Shown: positions 44,541 to 52,703 of the stretch, one piece after another
How positions within the stretch are numbered: the first letter of the stretch is position 1
Layout: each line of letters opens with the position of its first letter
Assembly (NCBI GenBank): GCA_964637515.1
Contig: CAZWUI010000008.1
Span: 1 to 52,703 of the forward strand
Direction: 5' to 3'
DNA: 52,703 bases
DNA from: RGIG4097 sp964637515
GTDB lineage: Bacteria; Bacillota; Clostridia; Christensenellales; CAG-917
Notes under the pieces: model-generated
The model's database searches: none
Seen by the model: only the letters and a program-made list of their open reading frames with translations
Told to the model about the DNA's origin: nothing
Position numbers and translations under genes: made by a program

Positions 44541-44569
44541 TTGACTTTACGCAAGTCTTATGCTATTTT
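44541..44569 (+). promoter_or_regulatory. Promoter giving a leaderless degV mRNA
   Basis: TTGACT (44541-44546), 17-nt spacer ending TGC, TATTTT (44564-44569, extended -10); the ATG at 44576 is 6 nt further on and has no Shine-Dalgarno. Confidence 0.65.
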
Positions 44570-44575
44570 TATGGT

Positions 44576-45457
44576 ATGGATAAGTTTTTTATAACAACGG
44601 ATAAAACGGCGGACTACCCCGACTTCTTGTTGAAGGACGAAAAGGACTTTGCCGTGCTTGATATGTCGTACGTGGTTGACGGCAAACTTTATTCGTGCTC
44701 TGACGGACTTTCCAACAAGGAATTTTATCAACTTTTGTCCGAGGGAAAAACTTCTTCCACTTCTATGGTATCCGTCGAAAATACGCAGGCGTTTTTTGAA
44801 GATATTCTCGCAAAAGGATATGATGTTTTGCACGTATCCTTCTCGTCCGCACTCAGCGGAAGTTACGAAGGATATTTGAAAGCGGCAAGTGGGGCAATGA
44901 AAAACTACCCCGACAGAAAAATCGCCGTCGTGGACAGTCTGTCCGCAACTTGCGGTGAAGCACTTCTCGTCTATTACGTGCTCCGCAAGCGCGACGAGGG
45001 CGCAAGTTTCGACGAATGCACTCGCTACGCTTCCGAACTCCGCGACCATATAGGTCACGTCTTCACCGTGGACGATTTGATGCACCTCTACCGTGGCGGT
45101 AGACTTAAAAAGACCACCGCTACCGTCGGAAAAGCACTCAATATGAAACCCGTCCTTATGGTGTCCGAAGAAGGAAAATTGGTCCCCACCAACACCGTTA
45201 TGGGCAGACGTCCCGCGCTCAAAACCATGGTGGACAAAATGGAAGTCAAAAACGCAGGCTACGACGACAAACTCATCATCATCGCCCACTGCGACGCATT
45301 CGACGACGCTATGACCTTGAAAAAAATGGTGGAAACCCGACTTGGAAAATCCAACGTTCAAATTGCGGAAATCTCCCCTATCGTCGGCACACACCTTGGC
45401 AAAGGCGGACTGACTATGTTCTATCTTGCCAAAGACAAAATCCCCTTCATCCGCTAA
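44576..45457 (+). CDS. DegV family fatty-acid-binding protein
   Basis: DegV/FakB-type proteins bind a fatty acid and, with a FakA kinase, present it for phosphorylation and phospholipid synthesis. The 293 residues start MDKFFITTDKTADYPDFLL at 44576 and include the TSMVSVENTQAFFEDI segment, the fatty-acid pocket motif VSFSSALSGSYEGYL near 90, the YRGGRLKKTTATVGKALNMKP signature around 185 (with the RGGR motif), and GPIVGTHLG-like IVGTHLGKGGL at the C terminus. A terminator at 45462 ends the transcript. No fakA gene is in the window. Confidence 0.92.
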   Translation: MDKFFITTDKTADYPDFLLKDEKDFAVLDMSYVVDGKLYSCSDGLSNKEFYQLLSEGKTSSTSMVSVENTQAFFEDILAKGYDVLHVSFSSALSGSYEGYLKAASGAMKNYPDRKIAVVDSLSATCGEALLVYYVLRKRDEGASFDECTRYASELRDHIGHVFTVDDLMHLYRGGRLKKTTATVGKALNMKPVLMVSEEGKLVPTNTVMGRRPALKTMVDKMEVKNAGYDDKLIIIAHCDAFDDAMTLKKMVETRLGKSNVQIAEISPIVGTHLGKGGLTMFYLAKDKIPFIR

Positions 45458-45461
45458 CACG

Positions 45462-45490
45462 ACTCACCGCACGGTGAGTTTTTTATTTTT
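45462..45490 (+). terminator. Terminator after degV
   Basis: ACTCACCG / CGGTGAGT followed by TTTTTTATTTTT. Confidence 0.85.
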
Positions 45491-45496
45491 ATATTG

Positions 45497-45525
45497 TTGA
45501 CAAGGTTTTTTCAAAAGACTAAAAT
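45497..45525 (+). promoter_or_regulatory. Near-consensus promoter giving a leaderless MFS mRNA
   Basis: TTGACA (45497-45502), 17-nt spacer, TAAAAT (45520-45525); the ATG at 45533 comes 7 nt after the -10, without a Shine-Dalgarno. Confidence 0.75.
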
Positions 45526-45532
45526 TTTTTGC

Positions 45533-46735
45533 ATGGCAACTCTACTTCTCGTCATCATCTATCTCGGTTTCATCAGCCTTGGACTTCCCGACTCATTGCT
45601 TGGCTCGGGGTGGCCCGTTATGCGCGAAATTTTGGGAGTGCCGACGTCGTATATGGGCTACGTTACGATGATAATTTCCGTATGTACGATAATCTCAAGT
45701 TTCTTCTCGGACAAGACCACAAAAAAATTCGGCACACACCTTGTCACCGTCGTTAGTATCGCACTTACCGTCGCAGGACTCATCGGATTTTCATTCTCGA
45801 CGAAATTTTGGATGCTCTGCTTGTCCGCCATTCCCTACGGACTGGGCGCGGGCGCAATCGACTCCGCACTCAACAACTACGTAGCACTGCACTACGAATC
45901 CCGTCATATGAGTTGGCTCCACGCGTTTTGGGGAATAGGCGCGATTGCAAGTCCGTACGTGATGAGTTACGCACTGTCCGCAAGTCTTGGTTGGCAACAA
46001 GGATATAGAATCGTAGCCTATGTGCAAATCGGAATACTCGTCGTCATCGCATGCTCCGCACCCCTTTGGAAAAAGAAAAACAACACCTTTGCAGAGCAAG
46101 AAGAAGTCGTTCCTGCAGACCTTACATTTTTGCAGAAACTGAAGTTGAAAGGCGCAATTTGTCTGTTCATCACCTTTTTCTGCTACTGCGCACTTGAAAG
46201 CACAGTGATGAATTGGGCAAGTACGTATATGGTTGAGTCCTGCGGAATAACAGAGGAAAGAGCCGCTGCATTTGCATCTATGTTCTATATCGGAATGGCG
46301 GTCGGGCGCATAATTTCAGGCTTCATCACGGGCAAACTCGGGGACAAAAATATGATACGTCTCGGCTCGGGAATTGTTGCAATCGGCATAATTTTGCTCT
46401 TCATACCTGCGGGAAAATCCGTCATTGCGCCTATCGCTTTCGTGGTTATCGGGCTTGGTTGCGCACCCGTCTATCCGTCGATTATTCACTCCACTCCCTA
46501 CAACTTCGGCAAGGAAAATTCCCAAGCACTCATCGGCGTGGAAATGTCCTTTGCGTATGCGGGTTTCACCTTTATTCCCCCTGCTTTCGGACTTATTGCA
46601 GGCAGTGCAGGCACAAAGTGGTTGCCGTTGTTTGTATGTGCAATCTTCTTGCTTTTCATCATGATGAACGAAATTTTGAACAAGCAAATCAAGGCGGAAA
46701 AATCCAAAATCGCAGACGTCATGCAAGCCAACTGA
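45533..46735 (+). CDS. Major facilitator superfamily transporter
   Basis: A 400-residue membrane protein with about 12 hydrophobic segments and a central cytosolic loop near residue 195, the standard MFS layout. The N-terminal part (YLGFISLGLPDSLLGSGWPV) and the SHARED-type loop GRIISGFITGKLGDKNMIRLG near 260 resemble sugar or fucose:H+ symporter-like (FucP/MFS_1) proteins. The start at 45533 was chosen because an earlier in-frame start at 45494 lies in the promoter. The substrate is unknown. It is a single gene with its own promoter and a shared terminator downstream. Confidence 0.88.
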   Translation: MATLLLVIIYLGFISLGLPDSLLGSGWPVMREILGVPTSYMGYVTMIISVCTIISSFFSDKTTKKFGTHLVTVVSIALTVAGLIGFSFSTKFWMLCLSAIPYGLGAGAIDSALNNYVALHYESRHMSWLHAFWGIGAIASPYVMSYALSASLGWQQGYRIVAYVQIGILVVIACSAPLWKKKNNTFAEQEEVVPADLTFLQKLKLKGAICLFITFFCYCALESTVMNWASTYMVESCGITEERAAAFASMFYIGMAVGRIISGFITGKLGDKNMIRLGSGIVAIGIILLFIPAGKSVIAPIAFVVIGLGCAPVYPSIIHSTPYNFGKENSQALIGVEMSFAYAGFTFIPPAFGLIAGSAGTKWLPLFVCAIFLLFIMMNEILNKQIKAEKSKIADVMQAN

Positions 46736-46769
46736 CCGCACTTTTCAACTGCGCAGCAATACCACTCAC

Positions 46770-46810
46770 AAAAAAAAGAGAGTCAAGCATTTTCGTTTGA
46801 CTCTCTTTCA
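46770..46810. terminator. Shared terminator of the MFS and helicase genes
   Basis: AAAGAGAGTCAA / TTGACTCTCTTT around a 9-10 nt loop, with As before and Ts after; suited to both convergent genes. Confidence 0.8.
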
Positions 46811-46845
46811 ATTACTCATCTCTTGTCTGATGATTTTTGCGACCT

Positions 46846-49800
46846 TTACACTTTGCAGTAACCTTCGGGAGTGACGATGATTTCCCCTTTCGATATGGCG
46901 GATGCAATGGTCTTTTCCACCCATTCGGTTGCGACTTTCGTACGTTTCGACAAATTGAAAAGTTTGAAAATCTCTTTGACAAGGTCGTCTTTGTCCAAAT
47001 TCACGGAAATTTCGATTGCGCATCTCGCACACGCCAAAATCTCGTCGGGGTGTATCTTCGACAAATCTCTCGGTACTCTTTCGTCGATAGGACGGAAAGT
47101 CGTCACGGGTTTGTCCACGTAGAAAATCTTGCCGTCTATCTCTTGACGGAAACTTTCGTATTCTTCGATATACGTTGCAATTTGTTTGACCGCCTTTTTC
47201 GCAGTCTTCGGCACGCAGTAGGCGGAGAGCATCTTGTCAAGGAGATAACCGTATTCGACGGGGGATTCCGTCTCGATGACCGCGCGGATTTTTGTGAGTA
47301 TCGCTTCTTCGTTTGCGAAATTCATCACGTAGTCAACACCGCTCTTTGCGGACGGTTTGATATACAAACTCTTGTAGTTTTGCTTGTATCTCGCCATCGC
47401 TTCCTTGACCGTCTTTTTGGACACGACTTTCTTCTCGGTGAGAGTGGAAACGAGCTCTTTGATTTTGTTGATTTCCCTGCGTGGATTGTTGTAGTAGTTG
47501 ATACTCCAAAGGTTGTAGGTGTTCCAACCGAGTTTTTTGAGTATCTTCGTCTGCATGGTCATTCTATCCCTGACGGACGGAATGCGCGCGGTATTTTCAC
47601 TGTCAATGATGATTGCAAGAATATATTTATCCTTATCTCTCGGATCAACGACCGCCACGTCTATTCGGAAATCGGATACGCCCAAATTGCTTTCGCACAC
47701 GAGTCCCCTATCTTTCAAATCGTGAGCTACATTTTCGCCGAGTCCCTTGACCGTCCTGCCGGTATCGTCTGCACTGATTGCGAGCATATCCGTGCCTTTT
47801 TCTGCGTAATCAAGAAATGCTTTCAATGCTTTTACGCCTGCGCTATCCGTGCGATTCAAGTCGATCATATTGCCCGTAACCGAACTGAAAACGACCATTT
47901 CGCATCTTGCTCTCGTGACTGCAACGTTAAGACGTTTATAACCGCCCTGTTGGTTTATCGGTCCAAAATTGAGGGATAATTTGCCGTTTTGGTCGGGGCC
48001 GTAGCCAACGCTGAACAATATGACATCCCTTTCATCTCCCTGTACGTTCTCGAGATTCTTGACGAAAATCGGCTCGTCGCGGTCATAGGCAACTTCGTCA
48101 AGTCCCGCACCGTGAATTGCGGTCGCCAGTTTGTCTTCTATGTAGTTTTGTTGTGCGGTGTTGAAGGTCACGATGCCGATAGAACGTGTGCGCTCCACGG
48201 GATTTTTGAGCCTTTCAAGCACGTGTTTGACAAGTGCGTCCGCTTCCTTTTTGTTGTGTTTCGTACCGCCCCTTTCGTATACGCCGTCCACGTAGACAAG
48301 GCGCACTTTTGCGTTGAGTTCGCCGGGTGACGGGAACGTGAGTAGCGTATTGCCGTAGAACATCGAGTTCGAGAATGCGATAAGGCTTTCGTGGTTGCTA
48401 CGGTAGTGCCAGAGCAGATGTCTTTCGGGCATTCCGACCGCAAGGCAATCGTCCAAAATGCTTTCAAGGTCTTCGACTTCATAGTGGGAGTCGTCCTTGT
48501 AGTCCGAGCGGAAGAAGGTCGTAGGCGGAAGTTGTTCGGGATCGCCGACGATTATCACGTTCTTGCCCCTTGCAATTGCGCCGATCGCCTCTGAAGTCGG
48601 GACTTGCGACGCCTCGTCGAATACGACGAGATCGAATTTCTCACCCTCTATGTCGAGATACTGCGCAACGGACACGGGACTCATCAACATACAAGGACAA
48701 GTCGCTTTGAGAATTTCGGGAATTTGCGCAAACAACGACCTTATCGTCGTGCCTTGCATATTCGTTTTCTCCGCGCGGTAGAGTAGCACTCTTTCAAGGT
48801 TATGCTCCCCTGCGGTGTCCGTCTTGGGCAATCCGTAGACGAGAGAATTATACAGATTGATTTTGGTCAACTTCTCGTATTCGTCGGTGAGTATACGGAA
48901 TTTTTGCATGGTTTCTTCGAGAGTCAAGCCCGAGAAACGGCACAAAACGTCGTCAAGATACAACTCGCTCCTGATGAAGTTGTAGTACACGCACTTCTTG
49001 AAACTGCGAAGCACGTCTTCCGCGGTGATTTCACCCGTCGCAAGCGGTTCAAGCACGAAGTCAAACCCTTCTTGTCCGCACCTTTCGACGATTGATTGAT
49101 ACCTGCACCAACTGGGAATTAGGTCTATATTCTTCGCTATATTGCTTATATAATCTATTGTCGAATTGATTTCGTCCTTTTGGTTTGTGTGATTTATGCG
49201 GAACAACTCGTTGAACGTATTTTTTGCGCCCGTCGCAGTCGCATACGCACTCGTGTAATAACCGAGAAGAATATGCGGTTTCTTTTCGGAAAGTCTACGG
49301 CAAGCGTCTTCAAATTGACGGTAGTCGCAATCTGCAAACAGAATTTTCGCACCGTCATAGATATGGCAAATAGCGGTCGCTTCTTCGTAAATTCGCGCGT
49401 CCGCGTTCACGTCCATACCCATAAGTTTTGCGACTTCCGCACGGCGTTTTGCCACGGTCGCTCTCAACTCTTCGCACTTCAAGAGATACTCGAAAAACTC
49501 CACTCTCTTGCTTTTTTCAAGGTTGTCGGGAATGAGTTTTTTCACGCTCTTGGGCGGGAAGGACGGCCTTGCAATAGCGGATTTTATCTCGTCTATCGAA
49601 GCACTGCCAAGCAACAAATTATACGTCCTATAGCACTCGTCCGCCAAAGCGGTTGCGTTTTTTCGCGCTTCGAGATAGGACTCCAACACGCCCTTTGCGT
49701 TGTCTTCCCCACGTGTGTTTTTGAAATAATTCACGACATACTTATCTTCGTTCAAACCCTTTGCGATAACGTTGAGCGCGCGGAGTTTTTCGCCCGTCAA

Positions 49801-52470
49801 CGATATGGTGCGCATGTTGAAAAGCGTTTGCAACTCGCGCGCATACTGTTTCAGGTGTTTGAGCTCCATGGAGTAGACGGAAAGGATTGCATCCGCATCT
49901 TCTCTCCATTCTTCATCGTAGTCGAACTTGCCGATATAGCGGAAAGGTGACTTCTCTATGTCCCCGCATTCCTTTGCTCGAAGTGCAAGCTCAGTGAGCA
50001 AATCGAGGTGCTTATTGAAGGACGTCAGAGTCAGTTTTTCATAGAAGCTATTGTCTATTCGCAGGCAGTCGGGAGCGTCGGAATTTTCAAGATACGCAAG
50101 CATCGCCTCATAGAGCGAAAATCCCAAATAACGCTTTTTGTGCATGGCTTCCATTTCGGATTCGAGCTTGCCGATGCACTCTGCAATCTCCTTTCGCTTC
50201 TCGTCGAAATCTACGTCGTTTTGCGCAGAAGAGAGGTTTAATGTGTGAATTATCTTTGATAAAACCTCTGTTTTGTGGGTTTTGTCAGAATGCAGTTCAA
50301 GGCAGAAGTCTCCGACTCCTATGTCTTTCAAGCGTTTGTAGACGACGTTCAACGCCGCCATTTTCTCTGCGACAAACAACACCCTGCGCCCACGCACAAT
50401 GTTGTTGACGATGATATTCGTGATGGTTTGCGACTTGCCTGTTCCCGGAGGTCCGTGCAGTACGAACGAGCCGTTCAACGACGACACGATCGCATCGTAT
50501 TGAGATGAGTCCGCACTGATGGGAAGATACATTCTGTTCTTGCCGACGTAGGCGTTATCCGTGCATACGTTTTCGGCGGGACAAGTGCATTCGTCGTCTA
50601 TTCTGTTCGCAATTAGCGAGCGGATGAGCGGAGATTCTTTCATCTTGTCCATATGGTGACGGACGTCGTGCCACATGAGATAGTTGGTGAAAGAGAGTGC
50701 GTTCATGAACACGTCGTCAACTATACTCCAACCGCTACGAGACGAGATTTCTTTCTTGATTCTCGACACGACCGCAAGGATACTTCCCGTATCCGAAAGG
50801 GGTACGTTGCCGAGTCCTCTCATATCCATGTTGAATTCTTGATACAAAAACTCAAGGAGGGTGCAGTTGATTTGTACGTCTTCGACGTCAATATCCGCGG
50901 TATAGACGGGAGCGGATATACCCTTTTTCGATACACTGACGGGATAGAGCAAAACGGGTGCGTATTTGAAATCGCTCGTCTCGTTTTCTCTCCACTTCAA
51001 AAAGCCCGCACAAACGTAGAGCCCGGAGTCCCCCGACTCTTCTTGCAAAGTTTTGCCCTTTCTGAACAGATTGAGCAAAGTCTTTTCATGCTCTTTCGTC
51101 GCATAGACGGTGTGAAGTTTTTTGTTGAGATATTCATAGCGCACGTATTCGCGCAACGGTTTCAAGGTTTCAGCATTGTCAAACGTAGGAGAGTATTTTT
51201 CATCCCCTTCCTTTGCATCCGACGGACGCGCTTCAAGGGAAAACGACTTGTTTGCGGACAAGCCTTCCACGAAGTCGTCAAGGGATGACGTCAACACTTT
51301 GACTGCGGTTTGCGATATTCTGAAATTGAGAAGTCCGTTGCGAAGGTCGAGTTCGAGCAACCGTCTTTCCCACTGCTTTTCACGCGAATATACGGTGTTG
51401 CCCGTGATGTCTGCGGAATATTCCTTGATTTTGACGGGAGCGTGTGCGTTTGTGTAGTCCTTGCTCTCGACAAGGTCGTAACCGACGGCGGTTTTGACTC
51501 TTGCGGGCAGTGGTTTCACTCCCATAATGCGCGCGCGTTTGACGTCCACGAAAAAGTCTATTTCGGGAAGTTTTTTCAAGAATGCAGTCGCACTCTTCTC
51601 CGCCTTTTCAAACGCCTCGCCTGCATACAGTGCATCGAGCGGAATCACGGATAATTCGTTTGCGCCCGATACGGTTTTGCCTGCTATCACGGACGAGTCG
51701 TCCACAACCTTATCGCTGAAACATTGTTCGATAAGGAAACATCCTACAAACCATTTTTCTCCCGCCTTGCCAATGATAGAGTTGAAATCGGCACTTTCAA
51801 GCATGGATGCAAGGGCAAGGGAAAGTTCGAGCGGAGTCGCAATTTTGCTGTCGAACACTTCGGAAAACTCCGTAACCATAGAAGTTTCCGCTGACGGTGC
51901 AAGTTTTTGACGGATAAATCCGCTTTCTGCAAGCACGCTATAACAGGACGCAAAATAGTTGCGCACGGAGTTTTTGCCGTTTTGCGCATAGCCCGCACCC
52001 TTGTCCGCAACCTTCCATTCCGCAAGTTTCTTCCGAGCAAGATTTACGTATCGATTAACGTCGGGGGTGCGCCTTACAAATGTCGCCACCGATTCGGGAT
52101 TCACAAGATTGCATTCGTCAAACGCAAGTACGGATACCGTAGCGGTTTCTTCCGCGACCACTTCTCCGTCCGCTTTCACGCGCACCGTAACAGTGCCGTC
52201 TATGCGTTTGTCCTGCGCCACCATGAACAGCGGGGATAACTTCCCCATACCGTCAAATCTCAAATTCGCTCTCGACGGAAACACTTCCTGCACTCGCTCT
52301 TCGGGGAGCAAAAACGCAGGCGTAGAAAACACTTCCACCGTAACGTTTTCCGCATCCTCGGACGACGAGTTGCGAATGTACAAACGTTGAATAGGAGAAA
52401 TCCCGTTCTGCACCATATAGTAACTGACGGGCGAAGCGCAATCGAATTTAACAACAAATTTGTCTGCCAT
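46846..52470 (-). CDS. Giant DUF4011 / SF1 helicase / Vsr-like / DUF3320 protein
   Basis: A 1,874-residue protein of the COG1112-like group. Approximate order: N-terminal beta-rich domain (1-130); DUF4011 with LELDLRNGLLNFR near 370; SF1 helicase with Walker A GPPGTGKSQTITN near 672, an alpha-helical insert to about 1150, Walker B VVFDEASQVPTSEA near 1282, HYRSN, VQGDERDVILFS and RLNVAVTRAR near 1513; Vsr/DUF559-like nuclease domain (about 1590-1690, with FRIDVAVV, AIIIDSEN, KKLGWNTYNLW); DUF3320 near 1720-1790 and a second winged-helix-like tail. In the nuclease domain the usual IExDG reads IIIDS, so the acidic residue is missing. The start at 52470 has GGAG. Such proteins often sit in defence islands; the upstream neighbours lie outside the window. 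Confidence 0.85.
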   Translation of the reverse strand: MADKFVVKFDCASPVSYYMVQNGISPIQRLYIRNSSSEDAENVTVEVFSTPAFLLPEERVQEVFPSRANLRFDGMGKLSPLFMVAQDKRIDGTVTVRVKADGEVVAEETATVSVLAFDECNLVNPESVATFVRRTPDVNRYVNLARKKLAEWKVADKGAGYAQNGKNSVRNYFASCYSVLAESGFIRQKLAPSAETSMVTEFSEVFDSKIATPLELSLALASMLESADFNSIIGKAGEKWFVGCFLIEQCFSDKVVDDSSVIAGKTVSGANELSVIPLDALYAGEAFEKAEKSATAFLKKLPEIDFFVDVKRARIMGVKPLPARVKTAVGYDLVESKDYTNAHAPVKIKEYSADITGNTVYSREKQWERRLLELDLRNGLLNFRISQTAVKVLTSSLDDFVEGLSANKSFSLEARPSDAKEGDEKYSPTFDNAETLKPLREYVRYEYLNKKLHTVYATKEHEKTLLNLFRKGKTLQEESGDSGLYVCAGFLKWRENETSDFKYAPVLLYPVSVSKKGISAPVYTADIDVEDVQINCTLLEFLYQEFNMDMRGLGNVPLSDTGSILAVVSRIKKEISSRSGWSIVDDVFMNALSFTNYLMWHDVRHHMDKMKESPLIRSLIANRIDDECTCPAENVCTDNAYVGKNRMYLPISADSSQYDAIVSSLNGSFVLHGPPGTGKSQTITNIIVNNIVRGRRVLFVAEKMAALNVVYKRLKDIGVGDFCLELHSDKTHKTEVLSKIIHTLNLSSAQNDVDFDEKRKEIAECIGKLESEMEAMHKKRYLGFSLYEAMLAYLENSDAPDCLRIDNSFYEKLTLTSFNKHLDLLTELALRAKECGDIEKSPFRYIGKFDYDEEWREDADAILSVYSMELKHLKQYARELQTLFNMRTISLTGEKLRALNVIAKGLNEDKYVVNYFKNTRGEDNAKGVLESYLEARKNATALADECYRTYNLLLGSASIDEIKSAIARPSFPPKSVKKLIPDNLEKSKRVEFFEYLLKCEELRATVAKRRAEVAKLMGMDVNADARIYEEATAICHIYDGAKILFADCDYRQFEDACRRLSEKKPHILLGYYTSAYATATGAKNTFNELFRINHTNQKDEINSTIDYISNIAKNIDLIPSWCRYQSIVERCGQEGFDFVLEPLATGEITAEDVLRSFKKCVYYNFIRSELYLDDVLCRFSGLTLEETMQKFRILTDEYEKLTKINLYNSLVYGLPKTDTAGEHNLERVLLYRAEKTNMQGTTIRSLFAQIPEILKATCPCMLMSPVSVAQYLDIEGEKFDLVVFDEASQVPTSEAIGAIARGKNVIIVGDPEQLPPTTFFRSDYKDDSHYEVEDLESILDDCLAVGMPERHLLWHYRSNHESLIAFSNSMFYGNTLLTFPSPGELNAKVRLVYVDGVYERGGTKHNKKEADALVKHVLERLKNPVERTRSIGIVTFNTAQQNYIEDKLATAIHGAGLDEVAYDRDEPIFVKNLENVQGDERDVILFSVGYGPDQNGKLSLNFGPINQQGGYKRLNVAVTRARCEMVVFSSVTGNMIDLNRTDSAGVKALKAFLDYAEKGTDMLAISADDTGRTVKGLGENVAHDLKDRGLVCESNLGVSDFRIDVAVVDPRDKDKYILAIIIDSENTARIPSVRDRMTMQTKILKKLGWNTYNLWSINYYNNPRREINKIKELVSTLTEKKVVSKKTVKEAMARYKQNYKSLYIKPSAKSGVDYVMNFANEEAILTKIRAVIETESPVEYGYLLDKMLSAYCVPKTAKKAVKQIATYIEEYESFRQEIDGKIFYVDKPVTTFRPIDERVPRDLSKIHPDEILACARCAIEISVNLDKDDLVKEIFKLFNLSKRTKVATEWVEKTIASAISKGEIIVTPEGYCKV

Positions 52471-52498
52471 AACCGACTCCGTAATCTTTAATAAGATA

Positions 52499-52527
52499 AT
52501 AATACAACAAAACTCCCCCAAATACAA
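52499..52527 (-). promoter_or_regulatory. Promoter of the giant helicase gene
   Basis: On the minus strand, TTGTAT (52522-52527), a 17-nt spacer, and TATTAT (52499-52504), about 28 nt before the ATG. Confidence 0.6.
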
Positions 52528-52624
52528 GTCGAATTCCGCACGAAACTTCTCCCAAAGGGAGAACCACTCCACTGAAACTCCACAGGCGACAAAAAAACAC
52601 CGTAAAAAATCCAACTAAAAAACG

Positions 52625-52701
52625 CCATACTCAAATTTCTAACATTCCTCTGAGTATTCCTTACGCATTTGACTACCATTTAGGATAACACCATACTCAA
52701 A
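52625..52701. repeat. Short direct repeat at the window edge
   Basis: CCATACTCAAA occurs at 52625-52635 and 52691-52701, 66 nt apart, with AAC before each at a one-base offset. Only two copies can be seen; no CRISPR-like unit is formed. Confidence 0.35.
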
Positions 52702-52703
52702 CT

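Noticed and set aside
52625..52703. Start of a CRISPR array
   Set aside because: The common unit is only about 15 nt, the flanks diverge and no cas gene is present.

Overview
The window is a stretch of chromosome from a low-to-mid GC, endospore-forming Firmicute, most likely an uncultured member of the Clostridia. Three things point there: a tricistronic gerA-type spore germinant receptor operon, a YyaC/DUF1256 spore protein and an AmaP-like membrane protein; Gram-positive core proteins (RqcP/YabO, TsaD, ZIP, DegV, split transketolase); and strong GGAGG ribosome binding sites with TTGACA/TATAAT promoters at 17-bp spacing. I cannot name a genus from sequence alone.

The first 21 kb is read on the minus strand and holds core information-processing genes. 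From upstream to downstream these are rpoB-rpoC-metK, recD2-comF, secA-prfB, tsaD, and the str operon rpsL-rpsG-fusA-tuf (tuf is cut by the window edge). The usual rpoBC-rpsL-rpsG-fusA-tuf order is therefore split by about 10 kb of other housekeeping genes. From 21.1 to 25.3 kb, plus-strand genes encode RqcP, a fused IspD-IspF enzyme, a membrane-anchored XRE regulator and a MATE exporter. The exporter is preceded by a structured leader that resembles a guanidine-IV (mepA-type) riboswitch. A small XRE gene runs in the opposite direction.

From 25.4 to 31 kb there is a split transketolase (minus), then amaP-greA-lysS (plus) and a GtrA-like membrane protein (minus). From 31.2 to 37.4 kb the plus strand carries gerAA-gerAB-gerAC, a doubtful small ORF, a multidomain protein with an alpha/beta-hydrolase fold that lacks its catalytic serine, and a type I signal peptidase. 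From 37.5 to 44.5 kb the minus strand carries an FAD-dependent reductase, ftsH-cysE-cysS and ZIP-yyaC. DegV and an MFS transporter follow on the plus strand. The last 5.6 kb is one 1,874-residue DUF4011/SF1-helicase/Vsr-like/DUF3320 protein of the kind often found in defence islands; its nuclease motif looks altered.

Two architectural themes recur. First, four genes (tsaD, the hydrolase-fold gene, degV, the MFS gene) have a -10 box 6 to 7 nt before the start codon and no Shine-Dalgarno, as expected for leaderless mRNAs. Second, intergenic space is extremely compact: in two places the 3' arm or tail of one gene's terminator also supplies the -35 box of the next promoter. No tRNA, rRNA, CRISPR array, transposase, integrase or prophage gene was seen. 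Very long antisense reading frames opposite rpoB, rpoC and others are codon-bias shadows. Site coordinates were counted by hand and may be off by a base or so.
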